From the NCBI GenBank assembly GCA_035627955.1, contig DASPKU010000003.1:1-64000 (forward strand): a stretch of DNA of 64,000 nucleotides, written 5' to 3'. The notes under the pieces are model-generated. The model saw only the letters and a program-made list of their open reading frames with translations. It made no database searches and was not told the DNA's origin. Numbering within the stretch: the first letter of the stretch is position 1; every line of letters begins with the position of its first letter. The translations under genes and the position numbers were made by a program. The DNA comes from Phycisphaerales bacterium. Its GTDB lineage: Bacteria > Planctomycetota > Phycisphaerae > Phycisphaerales > UBA1924. This document shows, piece after piece, positions 50,712 to 60,100 of the stretch.

Positions 50712-52268
50712 TCAGCACGCCAGCCCACCCAGCACCCGGAAGAACGCCTCGATGTCCTGGTCGGTTCCCGTGTCCCCGTCGCCATTGAAGTCCGCCCCGC
50801 CGCCCCAGCACGCCGCGCAGCAGTTCCCGCCGATGCACGCGAAAAACGCTTCGATGTCCTGGTCCGTCCCGGAGTCCCCGTCGCCGTTGAAGTCGCTGGT
50901 CCCGCACACGCGCGCCGCCTCGTACGCCCCGATCGACGGCTCGGCCGCATAACACCGCGAAACGAAGTCGCCGCTCACCAGCGCCGGCCCCCGCCCCGCA
51001 CCCACCGCCGGGCCGTTCGCCGCGGGCTTGTACGACGCCCCCGCCTGCGGCAACGCCGTCTCCAGCAGCGGGTTCACCCCGCGCACGCCATTCGTCTCCG
51101 CCACCGGCAGGTTGGGGTTCGATGCCGCGGGGTTGTCGTACGCGTACCACAGGTTGTTCCTGAACATGAACGTCGTGGGGGCCGTGTTCGCCCCCACGTT
51201 CACGTACGTCGACAGGTCCGCCCGCTCGAAGTACACCAGGTTGTTCTCGAACACGCTGTTCCCGCACGCCGCGAACGTGTACCCGCCCTGCGTTACCGTC
51301 TCCTGCAGGATCCGCAGAATCCAGTTGTGCGGCGTCACGATCGTGTTGTTCGATACCACGCTGTCCACCGCCCCCACGAACGCCACCGCGCACGTCCCGC
51401 CCTGGATCACGTTCCCCACCACCCGAATATTCCGCGCCTCCGCATTCACCCCCGTCTGCGACACCGGCGGGCGGAAGAACTCCAACCCGGTGCTCCCCCC
51501 GATGTTCACCGCCCGCTCCCCGCACTCCTCCATCCGGTTCCACAGCACGTCGATGTGCGACGTCCCCCCCTTGATCTGCAGCGCGTTCGCCGACGCCTCA
51601 TGGAGGAAGTTGCGCGCGATCACGCCGCGGTGGCACCCCACCATGTCCACGAGCGACCCGCTCGCCGCACCCCCGCACCGGGCCACCTCGCAACCCACGA
51701 CCCAGAAGTCATAAATTCCCGACAGTTTCAGACCGTCGTTGTTCCCCCCGCTCCCAATGTCGTGGATGAAGAGGTTCCGCAACACCAGAAACCCCGACGC
51801 GTCCGCGTTGCTGTACTCGCCCCCGTCATCGCAGTTCAGCCCATTCCCCGTCGCCCCGCGCACCTCCAGGTCGTGCACCACCACGTACCGCGCCCTGCTG
51901 AACTGAATCCCATTCCCACCACCCTGGATCACCGGCCGCGCCTCGCCCGCCACACCCCCGATCCAGATCGGAGCCCCCGCCGTCCCCGCCAGGTTCGCGA
52001 TGAACATCCCGCCGCTGTACGTCCCCGCGTGCACCCGGATCGCCGTCCCCGGCGTCGCCCGCTGCGCCGCGGCCACGATCGTCGCCAGCGGCCGCGCCGC
52101 CGTCCCATCCCCCGTTGCATTGCTCCCATTCACCGCCACATGCAGCTCGCGCGTTGGCGCCACCGCATCCGCGAACGTCACCACCGCCCCGCACGGCTGC
52201 GCCACCGCCGCCCCCATCGGCAACCCCAGCACGCACACGAAAACACCGGCAAGCACACGCATCTTCAT
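50712..52268 (-). CDS. Secreted right-handed beta-helix protein with GC-type dockerin
   Basis: A 518-aa exported protein: ATG 52268, or ATG 52262; signal peptide VLAGVFVCVLGLPMGAAVAQ. Residues 45-440 form a right-handed parallel beta-helix of the pectate-lyase/PbH1 type: LHVAVNGSNATGDGTAARPL and ATIVAAAQRATPGTAIRVHA (typical entry), ARYVVVHDLEVRGATGNGLN, GFLVLRNLFIHDIGSGGNND, and NIRVVGNVIQGGTCAVAFVG with VVSNNTIVTPHNWILRILQE. The C-terminal module has DFNGDGDSGTDQDIEAFFAC and DFNGDGDTGTDQDIEAFFRV with six Cys. It may be a polysaccharide lyase or an adhesin. It diverges from the TIG/PQQ-propeller dockerin gene. Confidence 0.88.
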   Translation of the reverse strand: MKMRVLAGVFVCVLGLPMGAAVAQPCGAVVTFADAVAPTRELHVAVNGSNATGDGTAARPLATIVAAAQRATPGTAIRVHAGTYSGGMFIANLAGTAGAPIWIGGVAGEARPVIQGGGNGIQFSRARYVVVHDLEVRGATGNGLNCDDGGEYSNADASGFLVLRNLFIHDIGSGGNNDGLKLSGIYDFWVVGCEVARCGGAASGSLVDMVGCHRGVIARNFLHEASANALQIKGGTSHIDVLWNRMEECGERAVNIGGSTGLEFFRPPVSQTGVNAEARNIRVVGNVIQGGTCAVAFVGAVDSVVSNNTIVTPHNWILRILQETVTQGGYTFAACGNSVFENNLVYFERADLSTYVNVGANTAPTTFMFRNNLWYAYDNPAASNPNLPVAETNGVRGVNPLLETALPQAGASYKPAANGPAVGAGRGPALVSGDFVSRCYAAEPSIGAYEAARVCGTSDFNGDGDSGTDQDIEAFFACIGGNCCAACWGGGADFNGDGDTGTDQDIEAFFRVLGGLAC

Positions 52269-52480
52269 GCCAACAGCGTACCTCACTCCGCGCCCCGCCC
52301 ACCCGCTCAGGCCACCGAAACCACGAGGAAACACCCGGCGCACCCGCATGCTCTCAGCACACCCATCACAAACGTGAACCACGCCGCCCCCTTCTCCCGC
52401 ATGACCTTCGCCGGCATTCGTACCCCGCACCCGCGCCCACCCACACTGGCAACACCACCAATCCCCCGGAGCCCCGCCCC

Positions 52481-54256
52481 GTGAACCCCTCCGTTCTCTC
52501 CGTGTCTCCGTGTTTCGCCTTCCTGCCTTCATCCTCAAAGACCCAGTGTCTCACCGCCCTCGCTCTCACCACGCTCTGCGGCGCCCTCGCCTCCGCTCAG
52601 CCAGTGATCACCTCCACCGACACGACAACCGCGACCCACAGCGGCCGCGTCATCCTCCGCGGCCAGGGCTTCGGCGACCGCACCACTGCCGGTGGGGGGG
52701 GCACGCTGCTCGTCAACGGCCTCCCCGCCCACTACGCCCGCTGGTCCGACACCCACATCAGCCTCTACATCCCCGAGCAGGCGACCCCCGGCCCCGCCAC
52801 CATCAGCCTCACCACCGAGTCCGGTACCGCCGCCGCCAACATCACCATCACCCCGCGCCCGCCCGCCGACGGCAAGCTCCTCTGGAAGTTCAAGACCGAC
52901 GGTCCCATCATCCGCCACCGCGGCCGCGTCGCCGCCGACGGCACCGTCTACGCCTCCGACTCCCTCGGCTTCCTCTACTCCATCGCCCCCAGCGGCGCCC
53001 TCAACTGGGTCTACTGCGCCGACTGCGTCAACGGCACCGGCTCCGAGGGCCCCGTGGCCCTCGGCCACGACGGCACCATTTACGTTGGGGGCAACCCCCT
53101 CGGCCCCGAGACCAACATCCACGCCGTCAATGCCGACGGCACCCGCAAGTGGCTCTACACCGACATCTGGACCGACTGCGTCGCCGGCCCCAGTGTCGGG
53201 CCCGACGGCAACGTCTACGCCGTGATGGAGACCGCCGGCGCCGGCCTCACCTGCCTCGACCCCGCCACCGGCCAGCGCCTCTGGGCCGCCCTCCCGCCCG
53301 GCCAGCGCTTCGACGAACGCGGCCAGTGGGGCGCCGACATCACCTTCGGCCCGACAACCCCCGGCGGCCACCCCAACCAGATCTACGTCACCTTCGACAT
53401 GCGTCCCATGCAGGTCCCAATCCCGCAGGGCGCCAACTCCGCGCTCTTTGCCTTCGGCACTGACGGCGCGCACAAGTGGTCCGTCGCCGTGGGCGGCCAG
53501 TCGATCGCCGGCGGCCAGCAGCAGGGCGAGGCCGCCGTCGGCCACGACGGCACCGTCTACGAGTGCAGCCTGCTCCCGCCCAACGCCTGGGCCCTCTACG
53601 CCCACGATCCCAGTAACGGCAGCACCAAGTGGAACCTCTACCTGCCGCCGGGCAACGTCATCAGCGAGCCCACCGTCGCCAACGACGGCACCGTCTACAT
53701 CGTCCGCAACACCATCCACATCCACGCCGTGAACAGCTCTGGCGCCGTGCAGTGGACCTACACAGACCCAACGGGCTCGTTGTACGAGGCCGCCGTCGAG
53801 AGCCCCGATGGCCGCATGGTCATCTCCGCCGGCAGCATCGGCGACACCATGACCTTCAGCGGCCACATCCGCGCCGTCACGGGCACGGGCCAAAACCTCT
53901 GGTCCCTCTTCCTCCCCCGCGAGAACAACACCCCCATCATCCCCCGCACCCGCGCCTTCTACAGCCCCGATTCCCGCCGCGCCTACCTCGGCACCAGCGG
54001 CCGCGAGGTCGCCGGTGAGGAGTACGCCTACCTCCTCGCCCTCGACACCGCCCCGCCCGCGCCCACCTCCTGCGACGCCGACTTCAACCAGGACGGCGAC
54101 ACCGCCACCGACCAGGACATCGAGTCCTTCTTCGCCTGCCTCGGCGGCACCTGCTGCGACACCTGCCTCTCCGCCGACTTCAACGCCGACGGCGACACCG
54201 CCACCGACCAGGACATCGAGTCCTTCTTCCGCGTCCTGGGCGGCGGCAACTGCTAA
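52481..54256 (+). CDS. Secreted IPT/TIG and PQQ-propeller protein with GC-type dockerin
   Basis: A 591-aa exported protein. The best start is GTG 52481 (signal region TALALTTLCGALASAQ), though the first 20 codons look like intergenic CTCCGTG words, so the start is uncertain. An IPT/TIG domain (SGRVILRGQGFGDRTTAGGG, ATPGPATISLTTESGTAAAN) is followed by a PQQ-like propeller (LLWKFKTDGPIIRHRGRVAA, GTVYASDSLGFLYSIAPSGA, LGHDGTIYVGGNPLGPETNI, TVANDGTVYIVRNTIHIHAV) and then the C-terminal module with DFNQDGDTATDQDIESFFAC and DFNADGDTATDQDIESFFRV, six Cys. The TDQDIES variant differs slightly from the other three copies. Confidence 0.87.
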   Translation: MNPSVLSVSPCFAFLPSSSKTQCLTALALTTLCGALASAQPVITSTDTTTATHSGRVILRGQGFGDRTTAGGGGTLLVNGLPAHYARWSDTHISLYIPEQATPGPATISLTTESGTAAANITITPRPPADGKLLWKFKTDGPIIRHRGRVAADGTVYASDSLGFLYSIAPSGALNWVYCADCVNGTGSEGPVALGHDGTIYVGGNPLGPETNIHAVNADGTRKWLYTDIWTDCVAGPSVGPDGNVYAVMETAGAGLTCLDPATGQRLWAALPPGQRFDERGQWGADITFGPTTPGGHPNQIYVTFDMRPMQVPIPQGANSALFAFGTDGAHKWSVAVGGQSIAGGQQQGEAAVGHDGTVYECSLLPPNAWALYAHDPSNGSTKWNLYLPPGNVISEPTVANDGTVYIVRNTIHIHAVNSSGAVQWTYTDPTGSLYEAAVESPDGRMVISAGSIGDTMTFSGHIRAVTGTGQNLWSLFLPRENNTPIIPRTRAFYSPDSRRAYLGTSGREVAGEEYAYLLALDTAPPAPTSCDADFNQDGDTATDQDIESFFACLGGTCCDTCLSADFNADGDTATDQDIESFFRVLGGGNC

Positions 54257-54261
54257 GGAGC

Positions 54262-54279
54262 CGATCGCGCAAGCGATCG
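54262..54279. terminator. GCAA-tetraloop hairpin
   Basis: CGATCGC (54262-54268) pairs with GCGATCG (54273-54279), loop GCAA, 5 bases after the stop of the propeller gene. Second such GNRA hairpin in the window (see 7863). No T tract. Confidence 0.45.
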
Positions 54280-54311
54280 AGATGACGCCGGCGTGCCCGT
54301 ACACTTCCCCT

Positions 54312-54716
54312 GTGCGCTGCGACCACTGCGGCTACGACACCACCGGCGTCACCTCCCCGCTCTGTCCCGAGTGCGGCGACACCCTCGCCCGCGTCCACAC
54401 CACCCTCCCGCCGCGCCTGCGCACCGCCGCCATCATCGCGGGCTGGTCGGGCTGGGCCGTCACCGCGCTGCCCATCCTCCTGATCACGATCCCCGTCGCG
54501 CTCATGGGGCCAGGCGCTCTGGTGTGGCTGCTCTGCCCGGGCGTGCTCCTCGCCCTCGCGGCCCTCTTCTTCGCCCCCTGGTACACCACCCTGCGGCAGT
54601 TCCGCCGCGCCCCCATGCTCGCCGACGCCCTCTTCGTCGGCCTCTTCCCCTGGCTGCCCGGCGGCTTCGCCCTCGCCCTCCTGCTCGCCGCCGCCCGGTC
54701 CCTGCTCGCGGGCTAG
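54312..54716 (+). CDS. Small membrane protein with N-terminal zinc ribbon
   Basis: A 134-aa protein from GTG 54312 (ATG 54282 would add 10 residues and is equally possible). It begins MRCDHCGYDTTGVTSPLCPE-CG, a four-Cys zinc ribbon of the same type as the EamA tail. Three to four hydrophobic segments follow (AAIIAGWSGWAVTALPILLI, MGPGALVWLLCPGVLLALAA, LFVGLFPWLPGGFALALLLA). No other motif. The ribbon is probably cytoplasmic. It lies 55 bp after the dockerin propeller gene and 125 bp before the phosphohexomutase gene. Function unknown; see the finding on ribbon tails. Confidence 0.75.
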   Translation: MRCDHCGYDTTGVTSPLCPECGDTLARVHTTLPPRLRTAAIIAGWSGWAVTALPILLITIPVALMGPGALVWLLCPGVLLALAALFFAPWYTTLRQFRRAPMLADALFVGLFPWLPGGFALALLLAAARSLLAG

Positions 54717-54841
54717 CCCCTTGCATTCACGCCCGTTTTCATAGCCCGGGGCACCCTTCCTCCGCCCCCTGAAAACCCCTCCCCCGCCGACTACGCTTGC
54801 CGCCACCAGCCCTCCGGCTGGACCGCCATCAAGGAACCCCC

Positions 54842-56296
54842 ATGCTCGGACGCGTCTTCAAGGCTTACGACATCCGCGGCACCTACCCCGACCTGCTCAA
54901 CGACACCATGGCGTGGCAGATCGGCTACGGCGCGAGCAAGTTCCTCCTCGCCGACGCCGCGGCCGCGGGCGAGACCACGCCCATGATGAAGAACATCGTC
55001 GTGGGCCGCGACATGCGGCAGTCCAGCCCCAGCCTCACCAAGCAGCTCATCCAGGGCATCAACGACCAGGGCGGGGACGTCATCGACATCGGCCTGTGCG
55101 ACACCTCGATGATCTACTTCGCCATCAACCACCTCGACTGCGCGGGCGGCGTCATGGTGACCGCCTCCCACAACCCGCCCAACTACAACGGTTTCAAGAT
55201 CTCCAAGCGCAAGGCCAAGCCCGTGGGCGAAGTCTCCGGCCTGGCCGAGGTCCGCAAGCACGCCGCCATGGTGGACAAGGCCACCCTCGTCAAGCAGCAC
55301 GGCCGCCTCGAGCAGCGCGACCTCTGGCCCGCCTACGCCCGCCACGTCCGCTCCTTCCTTGACCTCTCCGCCGCCTCCAAGCCGCTCAAGGTCGTCATCG
55401 ACGCCAGCAACGGCATGGCCGGCACCATGATCCCCAAGGTCTTCGGCAAGCAGTCGCCCCTCGGCGCCGTCCCCGGCCTCCAGATCATCGAGGTCAACTT
55501 CGACAACACCAAGGGCGTCTTCGCCCACGAGCCCAACCCCCTCGTCGCCGCCAACCTCCGCCAGGTCCAGGAGGCCGTGCTCAAGGAGAAGGCCGACGTG
55601 GGCTTCTGCTACGACGGCGACGCCGACCGTTGCATGGTCATCGACGAGAAGGGCAAGGCCGTGGGCTGCGACCACCTCACCGCCCTGCTGGCGAAACACT
55701 TCCTCGCCAAGGCCCCCGGCTCGCCAATCGTCTACGACCTCCGCTCCACCAAGGCCGTGGCCGAGGACGTGCTCAAGGCGGGCGGCAAGCCCGTCCGCGG
55801 CCGCGTCGGCCACGTCTTCCTCAAGCAGGCCATGGCCGAGCAGAACGCCGTCTTCGGCGGCGAGCTCTCGGGCCACTTCTACTTCCGCGACAACTACAAC
55901 GCCGACAGCGGCGCCATCGCCATGTGCACCGTGCTCACCATCCTCGCCCAGAACCAGGGCAAGAAGACCATGAGCCAGCTCATCGCCCCCATCGCCCGCT
56001 ACGCCCAGTCCGGCGAGATCAACTTCCAGATCGAGGACAAGGACGCCGCCCTTAAGGCCTTGAAGGAAGCCCACGGCCCCGCCGCCAACCCCAGCGCCCA
56101 GATGGACGAGCTCGACGGCGTCACCATCGACCTCTGGAAGACCGACGCCTCTAGCGGCGGCGGCTGGTGGCTCAACGTCCGCAAGAGCAACACCGAGCCC
56201 CTGCTCCGTTTGAACCTCGAGGCCAAGGACCAGGCCACCCTCGACAAGGTCTTCGCCATGGTCGCCCCCAAGCTCGGCAAGCGCGCGGACCACTGA
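54842..56296 (+). CDS. Phosphomannomutase/phosphoglucomutase
   Basis: A 484-aa alpha-D-phosphohexomutase interconverting hexose 1- and 6-phosphates for exopolysaccharide and LPS precursors. ATG 54842 follows AAGGAA. It starts with MLGRVFKAYDIRG, typical of AlgC/ManB. Motifs: the phospho-serine loop TASHNPPNYNG (about 107-117), the metal loop DGDADRCMVID (about 257-267), GGELSGHFYFRD in domain 3 and the phosphate-binding RKSNTEPLLR near 446. All are intact. Phosphomannomutase and phosphoglucomutase activity cannot be separated by eye. Precursor supply for the LPS export implied by the LptD-like gene is plausible. Confidence 0.92.
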   Translation: MLGRVFKAYDIRGTYPDLLNDTMAWQIGYGASKFLLADAAAAGETTPMMKNIVVGRDMRQSSPSLTKQLIQGINDQGGDVIDIGLCDTSMIYFAINHLDCAGGVMVTASHNPPNYNGFKISKRKAKPVGEVSGLAEVRKHAAMVDKATLVKQHGRLEQRDLWPAYARHVRSFLDLSAASKPLKVVIDASNGMAGTMIPKVFGKQSPLGAVPGLQIIEVNFDNTKGVFAHEPNPLVAANLRQVQEAVLKEKADVGFCYDGDADRCMVIDEKGKAVGCDHLTALLAKHFLAKAPGSPIVYDLRSTKAVAEDVLKAGGKPVRGRVGHVFLKQAMAEQNAVFGGELSGHFYFRDNYNADSGAIAMCTVLTILAQNQGKKTMSQLIAPIARYAQSGEINFQIEDKDAALKALKEAHGPAANPSAQMDELDGVTIDLWKTDASSGGGWWLNVRKSNTEPLLRLNLEAKDQATLDKVFAMVAPKLGKRADH

Positions 56297-56306
56297 ACAA
56301 CCGGTG

Positions 56307-56429
56307 ACGTTCGTAACGAGCCCCGAACGAAGTGAGCGGGCCGAGCTCTTCAGTGCCTGAGGTCGCGCCGCGCACCCGCACACCCGCCGTCCGAAGACCC
56401 GTCACTATCGTTCCGGGCTCGTTCCGAAC
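56307..56429. repeat. ~120-nt palindromic element, copy B
   Basis: Left arm 56307-56338 (GTTCGTAACGAGCCCCGAAC...) pairs with right arm 56398-56429. The interior (CTTCAG...GAGGTCGCG) also matches copy C. It starts 11 bases after the phosphohexomutase stop. Confidence 0.85.
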
Positions 56430-56431
56430 GC

Positions 56432-56517
56432 TTACTGCGGCCCTGACCCCCCGCACTCCGGGCACGCGACCCCGCGCGCCAACCCCCGCCGGTCATACCC
56501 GCACCCCCCGCACAACC
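56432..56517 (-). pseudogene. Zinc-ribbon coding remnant (CGYDRRG...CPECG)
   Basis: In one minus-strand frame this segment reads LCGGCGYDRRGLARGVACPE-CGGSGPQ and then a stop at 56432. The four cysteines and the GYD-RG core match the ribbon tails of the EamA and 60463-61335 proteins. The frame is closed by a stop about 60 nt upstream and no start is present, so it is a decayed gene end. The original protein may have been encoded in an adjacent, now shifted, frame up to about 56640. Confidence 0.55.
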
Positions 56518-56626
56518 CCCGCCGCGCCCGCCCCCTCCGCCAGCGACAGTGCGCCCTTCACCACCCGCGCTCTCAACGCACTTCTCCGCACGCAACGCAG
56601 CCTACCGCGCCGGCCCCACGCGCGAC

Positions 56627-56744
56627 GTTCGTAACGAGCCCCGAACGAAGTGAGCGGGCCGGGGTCTTCACTGACTGAGGTCGCGCAGTGCACCCTCAAA
56701 CCCGCGGTCCCAAGCACCCGTCACTACCGTTCCGGGTTCCGAAC
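56627..56744. repeat. ~120-nt palindromic element, copy C
   Basis: Left arm 56627-56658 (same sequence as copy B for over 30 nt) pairs with right arm 56717-56744, which has lost a few bases. Same orientation as copy B, 320 bp away. Confidence 0.85.
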
Positions 56745-57179
56745 GGCCTTCGATCACCCGACGCAACAGTTCACATCCGCGCCACCGAGATGTCCCCATA
56801 CCGGTGCCGAACCGCCCTGACCACGCGCAACCGCCGGAAGCACGGAATCGGCCGACCCACTGGTGTCGGTCAAGTGATCAAAGCCACACGGCGACGCCCT
56901 ACCGACACCTTCGCGAAGCGTCCCAAATGGTCTTTGCCTTCACCACCGCGTGCTCGCCGCCGCGGCATACACGCTGCTCCGCACCCTCGCACAGGGGGCG
57001 GCCGACCTCATTCGGTCGTGACAGTCACACGACCACCTTCCCAACACCCCATGTAAGCGTCCTCACACCCCGTCCCGCCCCCCAAGCCTGACCGGCCCAA
57101 CCCTCCCTTGTCGCATGAACATGAGCACCGGCACGGCCTCACGCACCGTTCCGGCGTTCACGCTCCCAGAGAGGACCCC

Positions 57180-60100
57180 ATGCGCCGCAGCACCCCCGCC
57201 CGCAATCACAACCGCGCCCCCGCCCCCACGCTGGCCCTCCTCGCCCTCGCCGGGGTTGCGCAGCTGGCGCAGGCGCAGAGCGTGGTGTACCGCTACCAGG
57301 AGAACTTCGACGCCTACGCGACCACGACGTCGCCCTTCGGGCCGCCCTCGCTGACCGCCAACGGCTGGATCTTCCGCAACCAGTCCGCCAACCGCACGGC
57401 CACCTACTGGCGCATCAGCGACTGGGTCACCGAGAGCATCGTCCCCACCTCCGGCGGCCGCATGCTCGCCGCCAATGCCAACTGGGACAACGGCACCCGC
57501 ATCATCAGCTCGTGGATGATCCTGCCCGCCGTGCCCACGCAGCAGGCCGGCGACGTGATCCAGTACGTGATCAACGGCTGGGCGTACAGCGACAACCAGA
57601 TCGAGCTCCGCTACTCGCCCAGCGGCGGCACCAGCACCGGAACGACGTACAGCGACGTGGGCGACTTCACCGACCTGATCACCTCCACGCCGCTGACGCC
57701 CAACACCTGGACGGCGGTGTCGCAGACCGTGCCCGGCAACGGCCGCCTCGCCCTCCGCTGGGTCAACCCGCAGGTCACCACCTATCAGTCCCCCAGCGTG
57801 TACGTGGACACGCTCAGCATCACCGCCACCGCCATCGACCCGCCCCTGCCCCAGAACGGCGAGACGGTGACCTGGACCGCGGCCATGTCGCCCATCACCA
57901 TCCGCGCCAACACCACCATCCCCGCGGGCGGGACGGTGAACGTCGAGCCCGGCGTCACCATCAACATGCAGAACAACGCCACGCTGACCGTGAGCGGCAC
58001 GCTGAACCTCAACGGCACGCAGGCGGCGCGGATCACCGTCAACCACGCCAGCAACTACCCGCCCGCGGTGGAGGTCATCAACGGCGCCCTCAACGCCGTG
58101 CACACCACGTGGACCGGCCAGCTCCGCCCCAGCGGCGGCGGTCAGGTGCTCATCACCGACTCGAGCTTCGTGGGGCCGCGGGGGCTGATCTATTCCCCGC
58201 TCTACATGGGCACCGGCTACGCCACCATCGCCCGCACGACGTTCACGAACTCCGAGCTCACCATCAGCAACTACACGCTGCGGCTGGAGGACCTCACCCT
58301 CAGCAACACCTTCGCCCGCCTCGTCCGCGATTACGCGTTCATGGACAACGTCGTTGTCGACGGCAAGAGCCTCGACGTTGACGGCCACCTCCAGGGCACG
58401 TGGCTGCACGACCTCACCGTCCGCAACAACACCGCCGGCTACGGCCTGGGCCTGGGCACCAGCAACTTCGACATCGACCCCACGGTCCTCCTCACCAACA
58501 ACAACGTGCCCGCGACGCTCGCCGGCGGCATCCTCCCCGGCAGCGTCCTGCCCACCACCGGCAACACCAACAACTACGTGCAGGTTGCTAGCGGCGACCA
58601 GGGCAGCCAGGCGATCTGGTCCGACGCGGGCCTGCCCTACATGGTCCCCTCCTTCCGCACCCAGTTCGGCGGCTCGCTCTACATCCTCCCCGGGGTCGAG
58701 GTGCGCCTCGCCTCCGACGCCGGCATGATCAACCAGGTCGGCGACACCCGCGTGCTCGGCGAGCCCGAAAACCCCGTGCTCTTCACCCGCCACCACCCGC
58801 TGGGCAAGTGGTACCCGCTGCAGAACTTCGACCGCTTCCGCCACGCGATCCTCGAGGGCGCCTACACCGCCGCGGCCTGGCCATCACAGCTCGGCTGGGG
58901 CTTCATGGATGACTGCATCGTCCGCAACAACGATCTCGGCGTCACCGGCCAGGCCATTGTCCGCAAGACCCAGTTCCTCAATAACGGCCTCGGCGCCGAC
59001 GTCAGCATGCTCCAGGACCTCCTGGGCGAGACCAACCCCAACGCGTTCGAGGGCAACGGCCACGGCGTCTCCGACGCCCACGACGCCCGCTTCAACTGGT
59101 GGGGCTCGCCCGACGGCCCCTTCGCCGGCGACACCGTCACCGCCGGCGTCCCCTTCGAGCCGTGGCGTACCGAGCGCCCCGACTACACCGACTACGCCCC
59201 CATTGTCACGCTCCAGAAGCACTCCTTCATCGCCCGCCCCGGCAACAAGATGATCCTCACGTGGACCGCCCGCGACAACGGCACCATCGTCCGCCAGCGC
59301 GTGCTCATGTCCCTCGACGGCGACATCGTGCAGGGCAACCTCAGCGAGCCCGTCATCGTCCTCACCGACAACCTTGCCGGCGACGTCCGCTCCTTCGAGT
59401 TCGAGGTCCCCGCCCCTGTCACCCGCTTCTTCGGCGCCTCCAACATCCGCGTCGAGTCCATCGACAACGCCGGGCAGATCGGCTGGGACGACCTGCACCT
59501 CTACGCCGAGCGCGAGGAGCCCGGCGAGCTCGTCATCACCTCGCCCACCGGGGGCGAGTTCACCGCGGGCCAGAACATGGGCCAGGTCTGCTACCAGCGC
59601 CAGGGCACGCACCCTGGCGGCGGCAGCGTCAACGCCTACATCCACCTCGAGAACACCGACCAGTGGATCAGCCTCGGCGGCGTCACCACCAACCTCGGCT
59701 GCCTCCCGCTCGACCTCATCGCCCCCTGGGTCTCCACCGACCGCGCCCGCATCGTGTTCTCGCTTTTCACCGGCGGCGGCATCAGCCAGCCCGAGTACTA
59801 CTTCGGCCAGCCCTTCACCATCCGCCCTCACCCCATCGCGGGGGACGCCGCGCCCAGCATCACCATGAGCCAGCCGACCGAAGGCCAGTCAGTCCAGGGC
59901 GGCAGCGTGCTCCCCATCCGCTGGACCGCCAGCGACGACATCGGCCTCCGCGCCTTCCACGTGCAGGTCTCCACCGACGCCGGCCGCACCTGGAGCTTCA
60001 TCGCCCGCGACCTCCCGGCCGACACCACCGCCTACGACTGGCAGCTCCCCGACTCCACTGGCAACACCGACGTCCGCGTCAAGATCGTCGCCGTGGACCT

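Larger units (their letters stand above)
56297..57179. other. 883-bp non-coding repeat region
   Basis: No convincing gene. It holds two 120-nt palindromic elements (56307-56429 and 56627-56744), a decayed zinc-ribbon coding remnant on the minus strand (56432-56517), a degenerate copy of the CCACCGAGATG hairpin (56782-56807), and a 7-bp perfect hairpin GGTCGTG-ACAGTCA-CACGACC at 57014-57034. Short open frames here arise from the repeats. It precedes the largest dockerin-type gene. Confidence 0.7.

Noticed and set aside
56297-57179. Several 70-120-codon frames after the phosphohexomutase gene
   Set aside because: They lie in palindromic repeats, have no ribosome-binding sites and consist of Arg/Pro/Thr-rich sequence.
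57063-58844. A 593-codon minus-strand frame opposite the large adhesin gene, and a 589-codon one at 52535-54304
   Set aside because: Both are mirrors of plus-strand genes with signal peptides and domains. Their sequences are low-complexity Val/Gly/Asp runs without motifs.
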